Shown here piece after piece: positions 1-9,518 of a stretch of 32,930 nt of DNA (the stretch's first letter is position 1; every line of letters begins with the position of its first letter). The stretch is taken from positions 1 to 32,930 of the forward strand of contig WBXI01000019.1 of the NCBI GenBank assembly GCA_008933025.1, written 5' to 3'. Made by a program: the position numbers and the translations under genes. The notes under the pieces are model-generated. The model had not been told where the DNA came from and searched no databases. It worked only from the letters and a program-made list of their open reading frames with translations. The stretch is from Verrucomicrobiota bacterium (GTDB lineage: Bacteria; Verrucomicrobiota; Verrucomicrobiia; Limisphaerales; UBA9464).

Positions 1-3000
1 CTCCGCCACCAAGACGTCGGGATCGTGCAACCGCCCGGCGTCCGCCAATCCGCGCAGACGCGCGTCCGGGATCGACGACCACAGGAAATAACTCAAACGC
101 ACCGCCAGCTCGTGGTCGGATACCGGGCCCGCCGCGTTGCCCGCCACCGGCGTCTCCGCCTTGTACAGGAATGCCGGCGCCACCAGGACCCGGGCCAGCA
201 TCAACCGGGTCGCGTCGTCGTGGGCCAACCCCTCCGACCGCAACCGCGCATACAGGGCGCGCAGTTCCGTCTTCTCGGCGTCGCGCAAGGGCCGCCGGTA
301 CGCGCGGTCCGCGAATTCCAGCACCGCGTCCACGTGCCGCGGCTCGGTCTCCAGCTGCCATTTCCTATAGGCCGCCGCCCGTTCATGGATCGGCTTCCCC
401 AGTGGCTCGAACACCTTCGGGTCCGCATCCTGCGTCGCGTATTCCATCAGCTGCGCGAAGGCATCCACCAAAGTCAGCGCGTCCTGGCTCACGTACCGCA
501 ACTGCTCCCACAACCGGTCCAATTCCGCCGCCCCGGCGTCGTCCAGCATCAACCGCTTGAGGTGGTCGTCTTCCCGGTAGAACAACGTCAGCGTCACCAC
601 CTCGTCCACCGGCACGATCTTCGCATAGCACAACGCCGCCGGGAACCAGGCCCGGAACTCGTCCAGCGCCCGCCCCAACCGCGCCGCCGACTCGCCGCCC
701 TCGCCCACCAGCACCGGCAATCCCGGGCGCAACGGCGGCACCGCGCCCGCCACCGCCACCCGCGCCTCCACCTGCGCGCTGCCGCGCGAGCCCGTCGCCC
801 GGTGCAGCGTCGCCGACGCCACCAACTCGCAGCCTTCCGCCAGATCCGCGGGCAACCGGAATTCCACCACGGCCGGAGCCTGCACGCACAGCGCCGACGC
901 CTCCACCGCCCCGCCGGCCGGATGTTTGCCGAACAACGCCGGATCCGGACCAAACGCGTCCCCAGCCACCCCGCCCCTGGTCGCTCCCACGTGCCGTGCC
1001 GACAGGGCCCGGAAAAACGGCCCGCCCAACGACGCGATCTGCCGGTACAGGACGGTGTCCGGATGCGCCGGGTCCTTCGGCGGCCCGGACACCAGCAACG
1101 CCTGCACGGCCGCCGCCAACGCGCCGCGTTCCACGCCGGCCGGCGTCGTGCGCCATTTCGAAAGCAACGACCCCGCCGGCAACACCGGGCCCGCATCCCC
1201 CGCATCCGGCTCCGTGTAGAAATGCCACACGCCCGGATGCCCCGCCCCGTCCGCGTGCGGATTGCCCCCGAGGACGTCGGGCGAAACCTCGCGCGCCAGA
1301 TCCCATTCGGTCCCGCCGTCGCCCGCCGCGCGGATGGTGAGATCCACCGCGGTCAGGTCGCACGAGTGGTTGCCATCGCGCGACCCCACGACGACGGAAA
1401 CCAGGTCGCCCTTGCGGACGGCGACGCCTTCGAACGGCCCGGCGGAGACGACCTTGCCGCCCTGGGTGGCTCCGGAGGCGAGGCGCTGGCGCGAACCGCC
1501 GCGGCGCAATTCGAGCGACCAGACGATGCCATTGCCGCACTCCGGGTGCGCGTGCGCGACGCTGGCGGCGATCCGGACGATGCCCTCGACGGGGCTCTGC
1601 CACCCGGCCGCGACCCGGAGTGTCGGCGAGGGATGCATAACGACCCCGTGGGGCTTGAGATTGCCCGGGATACGGACCGCTTTGCCCGAGGCATTGGCCA
1701 TGAAACTCGGCGTCTCGGGACTGCCCCAGCCCGAAACGAAATCGAAGCCTGCCACGTTCCGGAGTTTTCCGGCGAAATGGCCGGTGACGACCGTCGGGCC
1801 GCCGGAAGCGATGCCGAGGAAATCGAGCCACGCGCCCAGCACGGCCGGTTCGACGCCATGCTTCCGGGCCAACCCTTCCAGATCGACGTTCCCGGAAGCC
1901 GCCTCCACCTCGGCCACCGCCGCCAGACATCCGGCCGCGCCCTGGAAAACGGGGCCGCGCCGCAACGCGACGAGATTCGCGGCCGTCGCGCGAAGGTCGC
2001 GCAACGGCAGATCGGGCCGGCCCGGGGCCACCAACCGCGGATTCTCCCAGACCACGAAATCGTCGGTGCCACCATCGCCCGCGTCGGTCGCCACCAACTG
2101 CAGCGCGACGGACTCGCCGACGCCGGCGGCGGGAATCTTGAGACGGACTTCCTGGCGGGTAGCGATCGGGCTGACGGGTTCGAGGTAACCCTTGGGGCCG
2201 CCGACCTTGCCGACATGCCCGACGCTGGAGAATTTCCACAGGGCCTGCTGCCACCTGCCGATGTCGGCCACGATGGCGGGCACATCGCCGGGTTTGGCCG
2301 TTTTCCAGCGCCGGCGGAGATCGTCGAGCAAGGGGGACGCCGTCCCGCCGTCGAGCAAACGCGCCAATCCGCCGAGATATTTCGGACTCAGGTCGCGTTC
2401 GCGCGCGATCGATTCGACCGAACGTTCGCCGGTGGCCAGGGCATCGCGTTCCGCGACCAAGGCCTCCAGATACGGTTCCAGGGGCAGGCGTCCGCCCTCG
2501 TTGGTGTCCCACTGCAGTCCCTGGAGATTCACGCGGGTCGCGCCCCGGGAATCGGTGTAGCGCCGGTAAAACGCGCGGATCCGGCCCATCAGGTCGTCGG
2601 TCCAATCGCGACGCGACGCGTGCGGGGAAAAGCGGATGCCATCCGGCAGGAGCACGGCGTGCGCGGCGACGTCCTTCCCCGCCGCGAGGTACTTGTCGAG
2701 GAGCGCCGGTGACATCACGAGCGCGTTGCCGGTGTTCACGAAGCCCTCGCCGGCGGCGCCATCGACGGGAAACTCCCGCGCGGGATCCAACGAGTCGACG
2801 CCGGTGAGGTCGCGAAGGGTGTGGGTATACTCGGCGTTCGAAAGCCGGCGGAGGACGACGGGACCGGGGTCGCCGGCGCGGGACGCGGCGATCTCGTCGA
2901 GGACGGCCTCCGCCCACTCGAGCAACAACGTGCGTTCCGCGGACTCGGGCTGGGGCTTTTCCTTGGGCGGCATCTCGCGGTTCGCGAGTTGCTCGGCCAC

Positions 3001-3249
3001 GGCCTGCCAGATTTTCGGTTGCCGTTTCACGTCGGCCACCGACGCAAACCGCTCGAGATCGAGGTCGCCCTTGTGTTTCTCGGCCGAGTGACAGCCGGTG
3101 CAATACTTGGCGAGCAGGGGCCGGACGGTCGTGTCGAAGGCTGCCGGTGCGGCCGTCGCGTGCCAACCCATCGCGGCGGCGACGCCGAACAGCGCCGCGG
3201 CAAAGCGGCGACGGGCCGGCCCAGTTCTGGAGATTCGGCGGTGCGTCAT
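1..3249 (-). CDS. PSCyt1/DUF1587/DUF1595/DUF1592-type planctomycete cytochrome-c domain protein, C-terminus cut off by window edge
   Basis: Manual reverse-complement translation from ATG at 3249 stays open to base 1 (1083 codons): MTHRRISRTGPARRRFAAALFG...FDTTVRPLLAKYCTGCHSAEKHKGDLDLERF (CxxCH), RRLSNAEYTHTLRDLTGVDSLDPAREFP, ...AYRRPLRDAEKTELRALYARLRSEGLAHDDATRLMLARVLVAPAFLYKAE...DHELAVRLSYFLWSSIPDARLRGLAD. Missing from the ORF track because no stop lies inside the window. Confidence 0.9.
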   Translation of the reverse strand, partial: MTHRRISRTGPARRRFAAALFGVAAAMGWHATAAPAAFDTTVRPLLAKYCTGCHSAEKHKGDLDLERFASVADVKRQPKIWQAVAEQLANREMPPKEKPQPESAERTLLLEWAEAVLDEIAASRAGDPGPVVLRRLSNAEYTHTLRDLTGVDSLDPAREFPVDGAAGEGFVNTGNALVMSPALLDKYLAAGKDVAAHAVLLPDGIRFSPHASRRDWTDDLMGRIRAFYRRYTDSRGATRVNLQGLQWDTNEGGRLPLEPYLEALVAERDALATGERSVESIARERDLSPKYLGGLARLLDGGTASPLLDDLRRRWKTAKPGDVPAIVADIGRWQQALWKFSSVGHVGKVGGPKGYLEPVSPIATRQEVRLKIPAAGVGESVALQLVATDAGDGGTDDFVVWENPRLVAPGRPDLPLRDLRATAANLVALRRGPVFQGAAGCLAAVAEVEAASGNVDLEGLARKHGVEPAVLGAWLDFLGIASGGPTVVTGHFAGKLRNVAGFDFVSGWGSPETPSFMANASGKAVRIPGNLKPHGVVMHPSPTLRVAAGWQSPVEGIVRIAASVAHAHPECGNGIVWSLELRRGGSRQRLASGATQGGKVVSAGPFEGVAVRKGDLVSVVVGSRDGNHSCDLTAVDLTIRAAGDGGTEWDLAREVSPDVLGGNPHADGAGHPGVWHFYTEPDAGDAGPVLPAGSLLSKWRTTPAGVERGALAAAVQALLVSGPPKDPAHPDTVLYRQIASLGGPFFRALSARHVGATRGGVAGDAFGPDPALFGKHPAGGAVEASALCVQAPAVVEFRLPADLAEGCELVASATLHRATGSRGSAQVEARVAVAGAVPPLRPGLPVLVGEGGESAARLGRALDEFRAWFPAALCYAKIVPVDEVVTLTLFYREDDHLKRLMLDDAGAAELDRLWEQLRYVSQDALTLVDAFAQLMEYATQDADPKVFEPLGKPIHERAAAYRKWQLETEPRHVDAVLEFADRAYRRPLRDAEKTELRALYARLRSEGLAHDDATRLMLARVLVAPAFLYKAETPVAGNAAGPVSDHELAVRLSYFLWSSIPDARLRGLADAGRLHDPDVLVAE

Positions 3250-3327
3250 CGGGGGGAGCTGGCCGAAGATGGCACCCGATGCCGGCCGAACTCACGCCTT
3301 ATCGCTTCCCACGAATGGGCGAGGCCC

Positions 3328-6300
3328 TCAGTCCATTTCCATCACCGCGGCGCCGAACGTGAACCCACCGCCGAACGCCGCCAACCCCACGCGCCCTGCC
3401 CGGCCGGCCGCCGCCATTTCGGCGAGAACGATCGGGATGCTCGACGAGGAGGTGTTGCCGTAGCGCGCGACGTTGCTCACCACCCGGGATGCCGGGACCC
3501 CGGAACGTTGCTGGGCCGCCGCGATGATTCGTCCGTTGGCCTGGTGCGGCACGATCCAATCGAGGTCCGGCACCTTCCACCCGGCCTCGGCGCACGCCCG
3601 CTGCAGCATCGCGTTCATCTGGCGCACGGCGAGCGGGAACACCTTCACGCCGTGCATCTCCACCGGCGCGCAACCCGACGGCGTGATGCGGCCGAGATTC
3701 AGGATGCTGCCGTCCTCGCCCCGCGCCGAGAGCATGGGCCGACGCAACCGCATCCGGCACGAGGCCATGTTCGCCGCTCCCCGCACCACGGTCGCCGTCG
3801 CCGCGTCCCCGAACACGATCGCCGTGTCGAAATCGTTGGGATCGAGAAAGCGCGACATCGCCTCGGCCGTCACCACCAGCACGTTCGCCGCCGGCCGGGC
3901 CCGGCACAGGTCGTGGGCCACCTGCAACGCGTACAACCACCCGCTGCACGCCGCCAAAATGTCGGTGGCCTGCACGTCCTTCCCGGCGCCGGACCGCGAC
4001 AACTCGTGGTGCAACCGGCACGCCAGACTCGGACTGATCGACAAAGGCGTGCTCGTGCTCACGAGGATCGCGTCGAGATCCGCCAATCCCAATCCCGCCG
4101 TCGCCAACGCCTGCCGCGCGGCCGCCGTCGCCAGCGTCAGCACGGTCTCGTCGGGACCGCAGTAATGCCGCGTCTCGATTCCCGTTCGCTGCACGATGTC
4201 CGCCGGCGTCCGGCCCGGGAACCGCGCCGCCAATTCCTCGTTTTGCACCGTCACCGACCCGGTGACGAACGCGATTCCCGTCAAGCCGACGAGGTCGGCC
4301 GAATTCGAGGCGGGCCCCGCCTGCACCGAGGGATCGGACCGCGCGGCCACCGCCGCCGGGGTCCCGGCCCGGCGACGCACCTCCGGCTTCGGGTCGGACG
4401 GCACGCGGCGCACCACGGCCGGCGCGTTCGCATGCCCCGCGATCCGTGCCAAAGGCGTGCCCACCTTGACGGTCTCGCCCGGCGGCAGGAGCGACGCGAT
4501 GGTGCCTCCCACCGGCGCGCGCAGGTCGAAGGTCGCCTTGTCCGCCTCGCATTCCGCGAGCAAGTCCCCCGCGCGGATCGCATCGCCCACGCGGACTTTC
4601 CATTCCACCACCGTCACGTTCTGGTCGGCCGGACTCGATCCCACCGCCTCGAGGACGAACACGCCCGCCCCCTCGCCGATGGCCTCGGGCCACGTCACCT
4701 CGAGGTCGCAGAGTTCCGCCGCGGCGGCGAGGATCCGACGCAACGACGGCAACACTTCCAGTTGGTTCACGTAGTTGCACGGCACGTGGGTATCCGGTCG
4801 CGTCACCCGCCGCACCGCCACCGGCACGCCCGCGTGTTCCGCGATCGTCGCGACCACCTCCGCGCCGAAGCCGCCGGAGTGGTTGTCCTCGTGCACCACG
4901 ATCACCCGCCGGGCCCGCCGGGCCGCCGCCAGCACCGCCTCGGAATCCCATGGACTGATGGAACGCAGGTCCACGAGGCCGCAGGACACGCCCGCGGCGC
5001 GCATCGCCTCCGCCGCCCGCCGGCACAGGGGCACGGTCGCGCCCCAACTCACCAGCACCACCTCGTCGCCCTCCATCCCGATGGCCGCGTGTCCCGGCAC
5101 CTGCAGCAGTTTCCCCACGTCGCGCCGCGTCGCCACCGAGGCGTCGTTCAGCAGCATCTTCGGGTAGAGGAACAACGTCGGACGCCCCCCCGCCAACGCG
5201 CCCCGCAACAAGCCCGCCGCATCCTCCGCCGTGCTCGGCATCACCACGTCGAGTCCCGGAACATGGGCAAAGGTCGCCTCGAACGTCTGGGCGTGGAAGG
5301 GTCCCAACCCCGGCCGATACCCGCCGCAGGGAGCCAGCACCACCACCGGCGCGGTCCACCCGCCATCCGTCCGCCACCACATCGAGGCCAATTCGCTCGC
5401 GATCTGGTTGAACGCCAGCGGCAGGAAATCCGCGAACTGCACGAAAGCGACGGGCCGCCCCCCCGCCAACGCGCGGCCGATGCTCACGCCCACGATCGTG
5501 CTTTCCGTCAGGGCGGCATTCGTCACGCGCCCCGGGAAATCCCGGCTCAACCCGCGGGTCAACCCGAACACGTCGCCCTTCGGATCCTCGATGTCCTCGC
5601 CGTACAGGGTGACCCGGTCGTCCGCTGCCAATTGCTCGCGCAGGACGTCGCGCATCGCCTCCAGCATGGTGCGCGAACGCCCGTCGGGCGCGTCGCCCAC
5701 CCCCGCCGTCGTCGCGGGTCCGGTCCAAGGCGCGCGGGCGTCGTGATTGGCCGTCGGGTTGGGCGCCGCCAGCGCCGGTTCCACCGCCGCGCGGACGGCC
5801 CGATCCGCCTCCGCCGCGATGGCATCCAGTTCCGCTCCCGCGACCCCCGAGACGGCAAGGCGCGAGGCGAGGACCCCGATGGGATCCGAAGTCGCGCGCG
5901 CGCGCTCCAACTCGGATTCCCCGCGGTAGACCCGTTCGTCGTCGGCATTGGTGTGGTGGGTGAGGCGTTCGACGGCGACGACCGCGAGCAACGGTCCCTC
6001 GCCGGAGCGGACCCGACGGACGAGATCGCCGAAAGACCGGTGGCATTCCCAGGCATCGCGCCCGTCGAGGCGTTCGATCGGCATGCCGTGGAACTCGGAG
6101 GCGGGACCCGACGGACGATCGTAGAACGTCTTGGCGCGCGTGTGCGTGGAGATGGCAAGGCCATTGTCCTCGACCAGGAACAGGACGGGCAGGCAGGAGC
6201 GGACGGCCTCCGCGATGGCCTCGAGCACCTCGCCTTGCTGGGTGGTGCCATCGCCCATCGCGCACACGACGACGGGCATGGATCTCGAAGTTCCGGCACG

Positions 6301-6804
6301 ACCGCGTCGCGCCACCAATTCATGGGCGACGCCGACCGCCTGGAGCGCGTTGTTGCCCACGGGACCCACCAGACTGAGGACGTGGAGATCCGGCGCGCTG
6401 AGATGGGCGCTCATCTGCCGGCCGGCGGAATGCGACCGCGCGGTGCACAGGAGACTGTGAAAGAACTGAACCGGGGGAATGCCCCGGGCCAGCATCAGGG
6501 CCTTGTCGCGGTAGTGGAGGTGCAACCAGTCGTCCGAAACCAGATGCGCGGCCAGGGCCGCCACCGCCTCGTGGCCACTGCCGCCGACGTGGAAAAACGC
6601 CTCGCCACGATTGACGAGTTCCATTTCGACGCGGTCCAGATGCCGGGCCAACTGCATCCAACGCAACAACTCCAGCGCGCGCGGCAACTCGGGGCGCGGG
6701 ATGGATGGCGTGGGCACGTCGGACAACAGCGGTTCGGAACCGATTTCGCGGCCAGAATCTACGATGGGAGTCCCTTCCGGAACCGAGCCCAAGCCTTGAG
6801 GCAT
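3328..6804 (-). CDS. Fusion protein: 2-oxoacid dehydrogenase E1-alpha + E1-beta + lipoyl domain + 3-oxoacyl-ACP synthase III (FabH-like)
   Basis: 1158-aa ORF. E1-alpha (about aa 40-340) with TPP motif MGDGTTQQGEVLEAIAEAVRSCLPVLFLVEDN; E1-beta (about aa 378-700) YGEDIEDPKGDVFGLTRGL...; lipoyl domain (about aa 711-790) with ECEADKATFDLRAP, Lys756; KAS III (about aa 838-1158) with DILAACSGWLYAL (Cys953), VPHQANGRII (His1087), NVARYGNTSSSSIP (Asn1117), C-terminal FGGGFTFGAAVMEMD. Confidence 0.95.
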   Translation of the reverse strand: MPQGLGSVPEGTPIVDSGREIGSEPLLSDVPTPSIPRPELPRALELLRWMQLARHLDRVEMELVNRGEAFFHVGGSGHEAVAALAAHLVSDDWLHLHYRDKALMLARGIPPVQFFHSLLCTARSHSAGRQMSAHLSAPDLHVLSLVGPVGNNALQAVGVAHELVARRGRAGTSRSMPVVVCAMGDGTTQQGEVLEAIAEAVRSCLPVLFLVEDNGLAISTHTRAKTFYDRPSGPASEFHGMPIERLDGRDAWECHRSFGDLVRRVRSGEGPLLAVVAVERLTHHTNADDERVYRGESELERARATSDPIGVLASRLAVSGVAGAELDAIAAEADRAVRAAVEPALAAPNPTANHDARAPWTGPATTAGVGDAPDGRSRTMLEAMRDVLREQLAADDRVTLYGEDIEDPKGDVFGLTRGLSRDFPGRVTNAALTESTIVGVSIGRALAGGRPVAFVQFADFLPLAFNQIASELASMWWRTDGGWTAPVVVLAPCGGYRPGLGPFHAQTFEATFAHVPGLDVVMPSTAEDAAGLLRGALAGGRPTLFLYPKMLLNDASVATRRDVGKLLQVPGHAAIGMEGDEVVLVSWGATVPLCRRAAEAMRAAGVSCGLVDLRSISPWDSEAVLAAARRARRVIVVHEDNHSGGFGAEVVATIAEHAGVPVAVRRVTRPDTHVPCNYVNQLEVLPSLRRILAAAAELCDLEVTWPEAIGEGAGVFVLEAVGSSPADQNVTVVEWKVRVGDAIRAGDLLAECEADKATFDLRAPVGGTIASLLPPGETVKVGTPLARIAGHANAPAVVRRVPSDPKPEVRRRAGTPAAVAARSDPSVQAGPASNSADLVGLTGIAFVTGSVTVQNEELAARFPGRTPADIVQRTGIETRHYCGPDETVLTLATAAARQALATAGLGLADLDAILVSTSTPLSISPSLACRLHHELSRSGAGKDVQATDILAACSGWLYALQVAHDLCRARPAANVLVVTAEAMSRFLDPNDFDTAIVFGDAATATVVRGAANMASCRMRLRRPMLSARGEDGSILNLGRITPSGCAPVEMHGVKVFPLAVRQMNAMLQRACAEAGWKVPDLDWIVPHQANGRIIAAAQQRSGVPASRVVSNVARYGNTSSSSIPIVLAEMAAAGRAGRVGLAAFGGGFTFGAAVMEMD

Positions 6805-6935
6805 GGAGAGAGCCTAGCCGACCGGGCCCCTTCGACGCCAGCGCGGGCTCTGGCCAAAATCAACGGGCACCCCCTGCCCGGAACCCACCCACGGCCAATG
6901 GCGTGGAGTCGGGAACGAGGGCGGGGAAACATTGG

Positions 6936-7006
6936 AGCGGGTGGAGGGAATCGAACCCTCCTAGCCAGCTTGGAAGGCTGGAGCTTTACCACTAAGCTAC
7001 ACCCGC
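6936..7006 (-). tRNA. tRNA-Gly(TCC)
   Basis: Reverse complement gcgggtgtagcttagtggtaaagctccagccttccaagctggctaggagggttcgattccctccacccgc folds as a cloverleaf: acceptor gcgggtg/cacccgc, anticodon loop with TCC, T-loop ggttcgattcc. Genomically encoded CCA follows discriminator (6933-6935). Confidence 0.97.
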
Positions 7007-7391
7007 AGTACCAACTTCTTCAAATTGCCCGGCGACCGGCGACCTGTCAATGCGCCGGACAAAAACACCGGCCATCGGGAGCACGCGAACGCGGTCGTCG
7101 TCCACCAAACGGTCCCGATACAACCACCACGTTCGTCCGAGGCCAGCCCTGGCGAGTGTCCCGTCCCGTGTGGCGGCCGCATTCGCGGGGTCGGGCGACC
7201 TTCGGGAATCGGTGCCGGCGCACACCCGCGACACACACAAGCCGATCCGTCCGGAAGACTGGACCCAAGGTCCCGCCAAAAACCACGGAGGGACCCCGGA
7301 AGGGTGCCCACGCATCGAACCGGTGGACGAACGGTTTCCCCTGCCCGGTTTTCAATTTCACCCCGACGCCACGCACGGTAGGTTCGAACCG

Positions 7392-8762
7392 ATGCGCGCA
7401 CTGCTCCTTTCCGGCGGACGGATCATCGATCCCGCTTCCGGCCGCGACGAAACCGGCGACCTTCTGATACTCGACGGCCGGATCGCGACCGTGGGCCAAG
7501 ACGCCGCTTCGAAGGCACCCGCGGACGCGGAACGGATCGATTGCCGCGGCAAAGTCGTGTGCCCGGGCCTCGTCGACCTCCACGTCCACCTGCGCGAACC
7601 CGGGCAGTCCGCGAAGGAAACCATCGCCACCGGCGCGAATGCGGCGGCCCGCGGTGGATTCACCACCATCGTGTGCATGCCCAACACCGCGCCCTCCATC
7701 GACAGCGCGTCGACGGTGGCGCTGGTCCAGGAAAAGGCCCGCCAGGCGGTGGTCCGCGTGGAAATCACCGGCGCACTCTCGAAAGGAATCGCCGGCGAGG
7801 AATTGGCCCCGATCGGATCCCTCGCCCGCGCCGGGGTGGTGGCGCTCACCGACGACGGTCATTGCATCCAGAACAACGACCTGATGCGGCGGGCCCTGGA
7901 GTACGCGCGCCAATTCGGCCTGCCGGTGATGGACCACTGCCAGGACTATGGCTTGGTCACCGACGGCGTGATGCACGAGGGCTACTGGAGCACGGTGCTG
8001 GGCCTGCGCGGTTGGCCCTCGGCCGGCGAGGAAATGATCGTGGCCCGCAACATCCTGCTCGCCGAGCAGTCGGGCACCCACGTCCATTGCCAACACCTCA
8101 GTTCCGCCGGCAGCATCCGCCTGCTCCGCGAGGCACGTGCCCGCGGCGTTCCCATCTCGGGCGAGGCTTGTCCCCATCATTTCGTCCTCACCGACGCCTG
8201 CGTCGCCGGCAGCGACGAGTTCTGGAGCGCGGACGGACTCGATCTCGCCGCACGTTTCTTCGAGGGCCACCCGTTGCCCGCGTGGCCGTCCTACCATACC
8301 CATTGGAAAATGAACCCGCCGCTGCGTTCCGCCGCGGACCGGGCGGCCGTCCTCGATGCCTTGGTCGACGGCACGCTCGACATCATCTCCAGCGACCACG
8401 CGCCCCACACCGAGGCCGAGAAGGAGGTGGAATTCGACTATGCGCCCTTCGGGATCGTGGGGCTCGAGACCGAGCTGTCGCTGTCACTGATGCAACTGTT
8501 CCACACCGGACGCCTTCCGCTACGGGAACTCCTCGCCAAACTCACGTGGAACCCGGCGAAGATGCTCCGACTCGACCAGGGACGCGGCACGCTGTCGGTC
8601 GGTGCGGTCAGCGACGTCACCGTGATCGATCCGGACCGTCGCTGGACCTGCGATCGGCACGACACCGCCAGCAAATCGCGGAACAATCCTTTCCACCAAT
8701 GGCAACTGCGCGGCAAGGCGACGGCCACCATTGTTGGCGGACGGGTGGTCTGGAGGGATTAG
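7392..8762 (+). CDS. pyrC: Dihydroorotase (class I type)
   Basis: MRALLLSGGRIIDPASGRDETGDLLILDGRIATVG...KVVCPGLVDLHVHLREPGQSAKETIATGANAAARGGFTTIVCMPNTAP...HVHCQHLSSAGSIRLL...SSDHAPHT...GLETELSLSL; the ORF track's 7050 start is an upstream in-frame extension. Confidence 0.95.
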   Translation: MRALLLSGGRIIDPASGRDETGDLLILDGRIATVGQDAASKAPADAERIDCRGKVVCPGLVDLHVHLREPGQSAKETIATGANAAARGGFTTIVCMPNTAPSIDSASTVALVQEKARQAVVRVEITGALSKGIAGEELAPIGSLARAGVVALTDDGHCIQNNDLMRRALEYARQFGLPVMDHCQDYGLVTDGVMHEGYWSTVLGLRGWPSAGEEMIVARNILLAEQSGTHVHCQHLSSAGSIRLLREARARGVPISGEACPHHFVLTDACVAGSDEFWSADGLDLAARFFEGHPLPAWPSYHTHWKMNPPLRSAADRAAVLDALVDGTLDIISSDHAPHTEAEKEVEFDYAPFGIVGLETELSLSLMQLFHTGRLPLRELLAKLTWNPAKMLRLDQGRGTLSVGAVSDVTVIDPDRRWTCDRHDTASKSRNNPFHQWQLRGKATATIVGGRVVWRD

Positions 8763-8832
8763 GCGGGCACGCGCGGAACCAAACACCCGTCCGCGAACGG
8801 GGAGAACTTCCTGCCTTTCGGGCCGGCTTTGG

Positions 8833-9381
8833 CTAGGCCATCGCGGTGTACGAAACAGGCGCGGCGTGCAACAGGAGCACTTTCTTGACGGCCGTTTCGA
8901 CGGTGTCGACCAGGAAGTCATGGTGGTCGTCGCCCACCCACGGCGAATTGACCATCACCGAGGTGCAACCGGCGACCTGCGCCGCCTTGGCATCCTGCCA
9001 TTTGTCGCTGATCACGAAGGAACGGTCCAAGTCGAGGGTCCACTTGAACGCCGCTTCCAGGAACAGGCCCGGGTGGGGCTTGTAACACGGATGCGAGGAA
9101 TCGTCCGAAGCGCACAGCAGGATGTCGTCCACCGGAAGCTTGTGCCGCAGCACCCGGTGCATCAGGTCGAGTTCGTTTCGGGGGAGATCACCGCGCGACA
9201 CCGCCGGCTGGTGGGTGGCCACCAACACGACGAGGCCGGCGTCCTTGAGCGCCTGGACGAGCGGGCGGACGGATTCGATGATCTTGAACTGCTCCAGTCG
9301 CAAGGGCACCACGGGTTGGCCCCGCTGGACTTCGATGGCATTCAGGATCCCATCGCGTTCGAGGAATACGGCGGCTCTCAT
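8833..9381 (-). CDS. HAD-IIIA family phosphatase-like protein (histidinol-P / heptose-bisphosphate phosphatase-like), nucleophile Asp replaced by Glu
   Basis: MRAAVFLERDGILNAIEVQRGQPVVPLRLEQFKIIESVRPLVQALKDAGLVVLVATHQPAVSRGDL...CYKPHPGLFLEAAFKWTLDLDRSFVISDKWQDAKAAQVAG. Start could be 9435 (ORF track) or 9381. Confidence 0.85.
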   Translation of the reverse strand: MRAAVFLERDGILNAIEVQRGQPVVPLRLEQFKIIESVRPLVQALKDAGLVVLVATHQPAVSRGDLPRNELDLMHRVLRHKLPVDDILLCASDDSSHPCYKPHPGLFLEAAFKWTLDLDRSFVISDKWQDAKAAQVAGCTSVMVNSPWVGDDHHDFLVDTVETAVKKVLLLHAAPVSYTAMA

Positions 9382-9518
9382 TCCCGAACTCGAGAGCATC
9401 ACTCTTGCCAAATTCAGGAATGCCTCGCAACCCACGCTGCCACGTCGGAGGTATAGGGGGCCGTCCCGTCACCGACCGGTCACCCCGGCGCCACATCCGG
9501 GCCCCGGGGCAGCCCGGG

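Noticed and set aside
960-1010. Apparent frameshift in the DUF1592-type gene
   Set aside because: My first pass dropped three bases (cgg) when reverse-complementing; on rechecking the frame is continuous (LSARHVGATRGGVAGDAFGPDPALF).
25-2712. 895-aa plus-strand ORF and the overlapping 970-aa minus ORF (383..3295)
   Set aside because: Both are off-frame shadows of the DUF1592-type gene, whose true frame is open from 3249 to base 1.
5885-5905. CGCGCGCGCG-type dinucleotide runs (also near 21650 and 30150)
   Set aside because: Short alternations inside coding sequence at very high GC; expected by composition.
6992-7315. 107-aa minus ORF in the pyrC upstream region (…RTWWLYRDRLVDDDRVRVLPMAGVFVRRIDRSPVAG…)
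   Set aside because: Somewhat protein-like tail, but overlaps the tRNA end, has no recognised domain and no clear ribosome-binding site; insufficient support.
2821-7467. 1548-aa plus-strand ORF antisense to the E1/KAS III fusion
   Set aside because: Arg/His/Pro-rich, no recognisable motif, runs through the tRNA; typical high-GC shadow frame of the minus-strand gene.
8763-8832. Possible terminator between pyrC and the HAD gene
   Set aside because: Only a weak imperfect stem and no T-tract.
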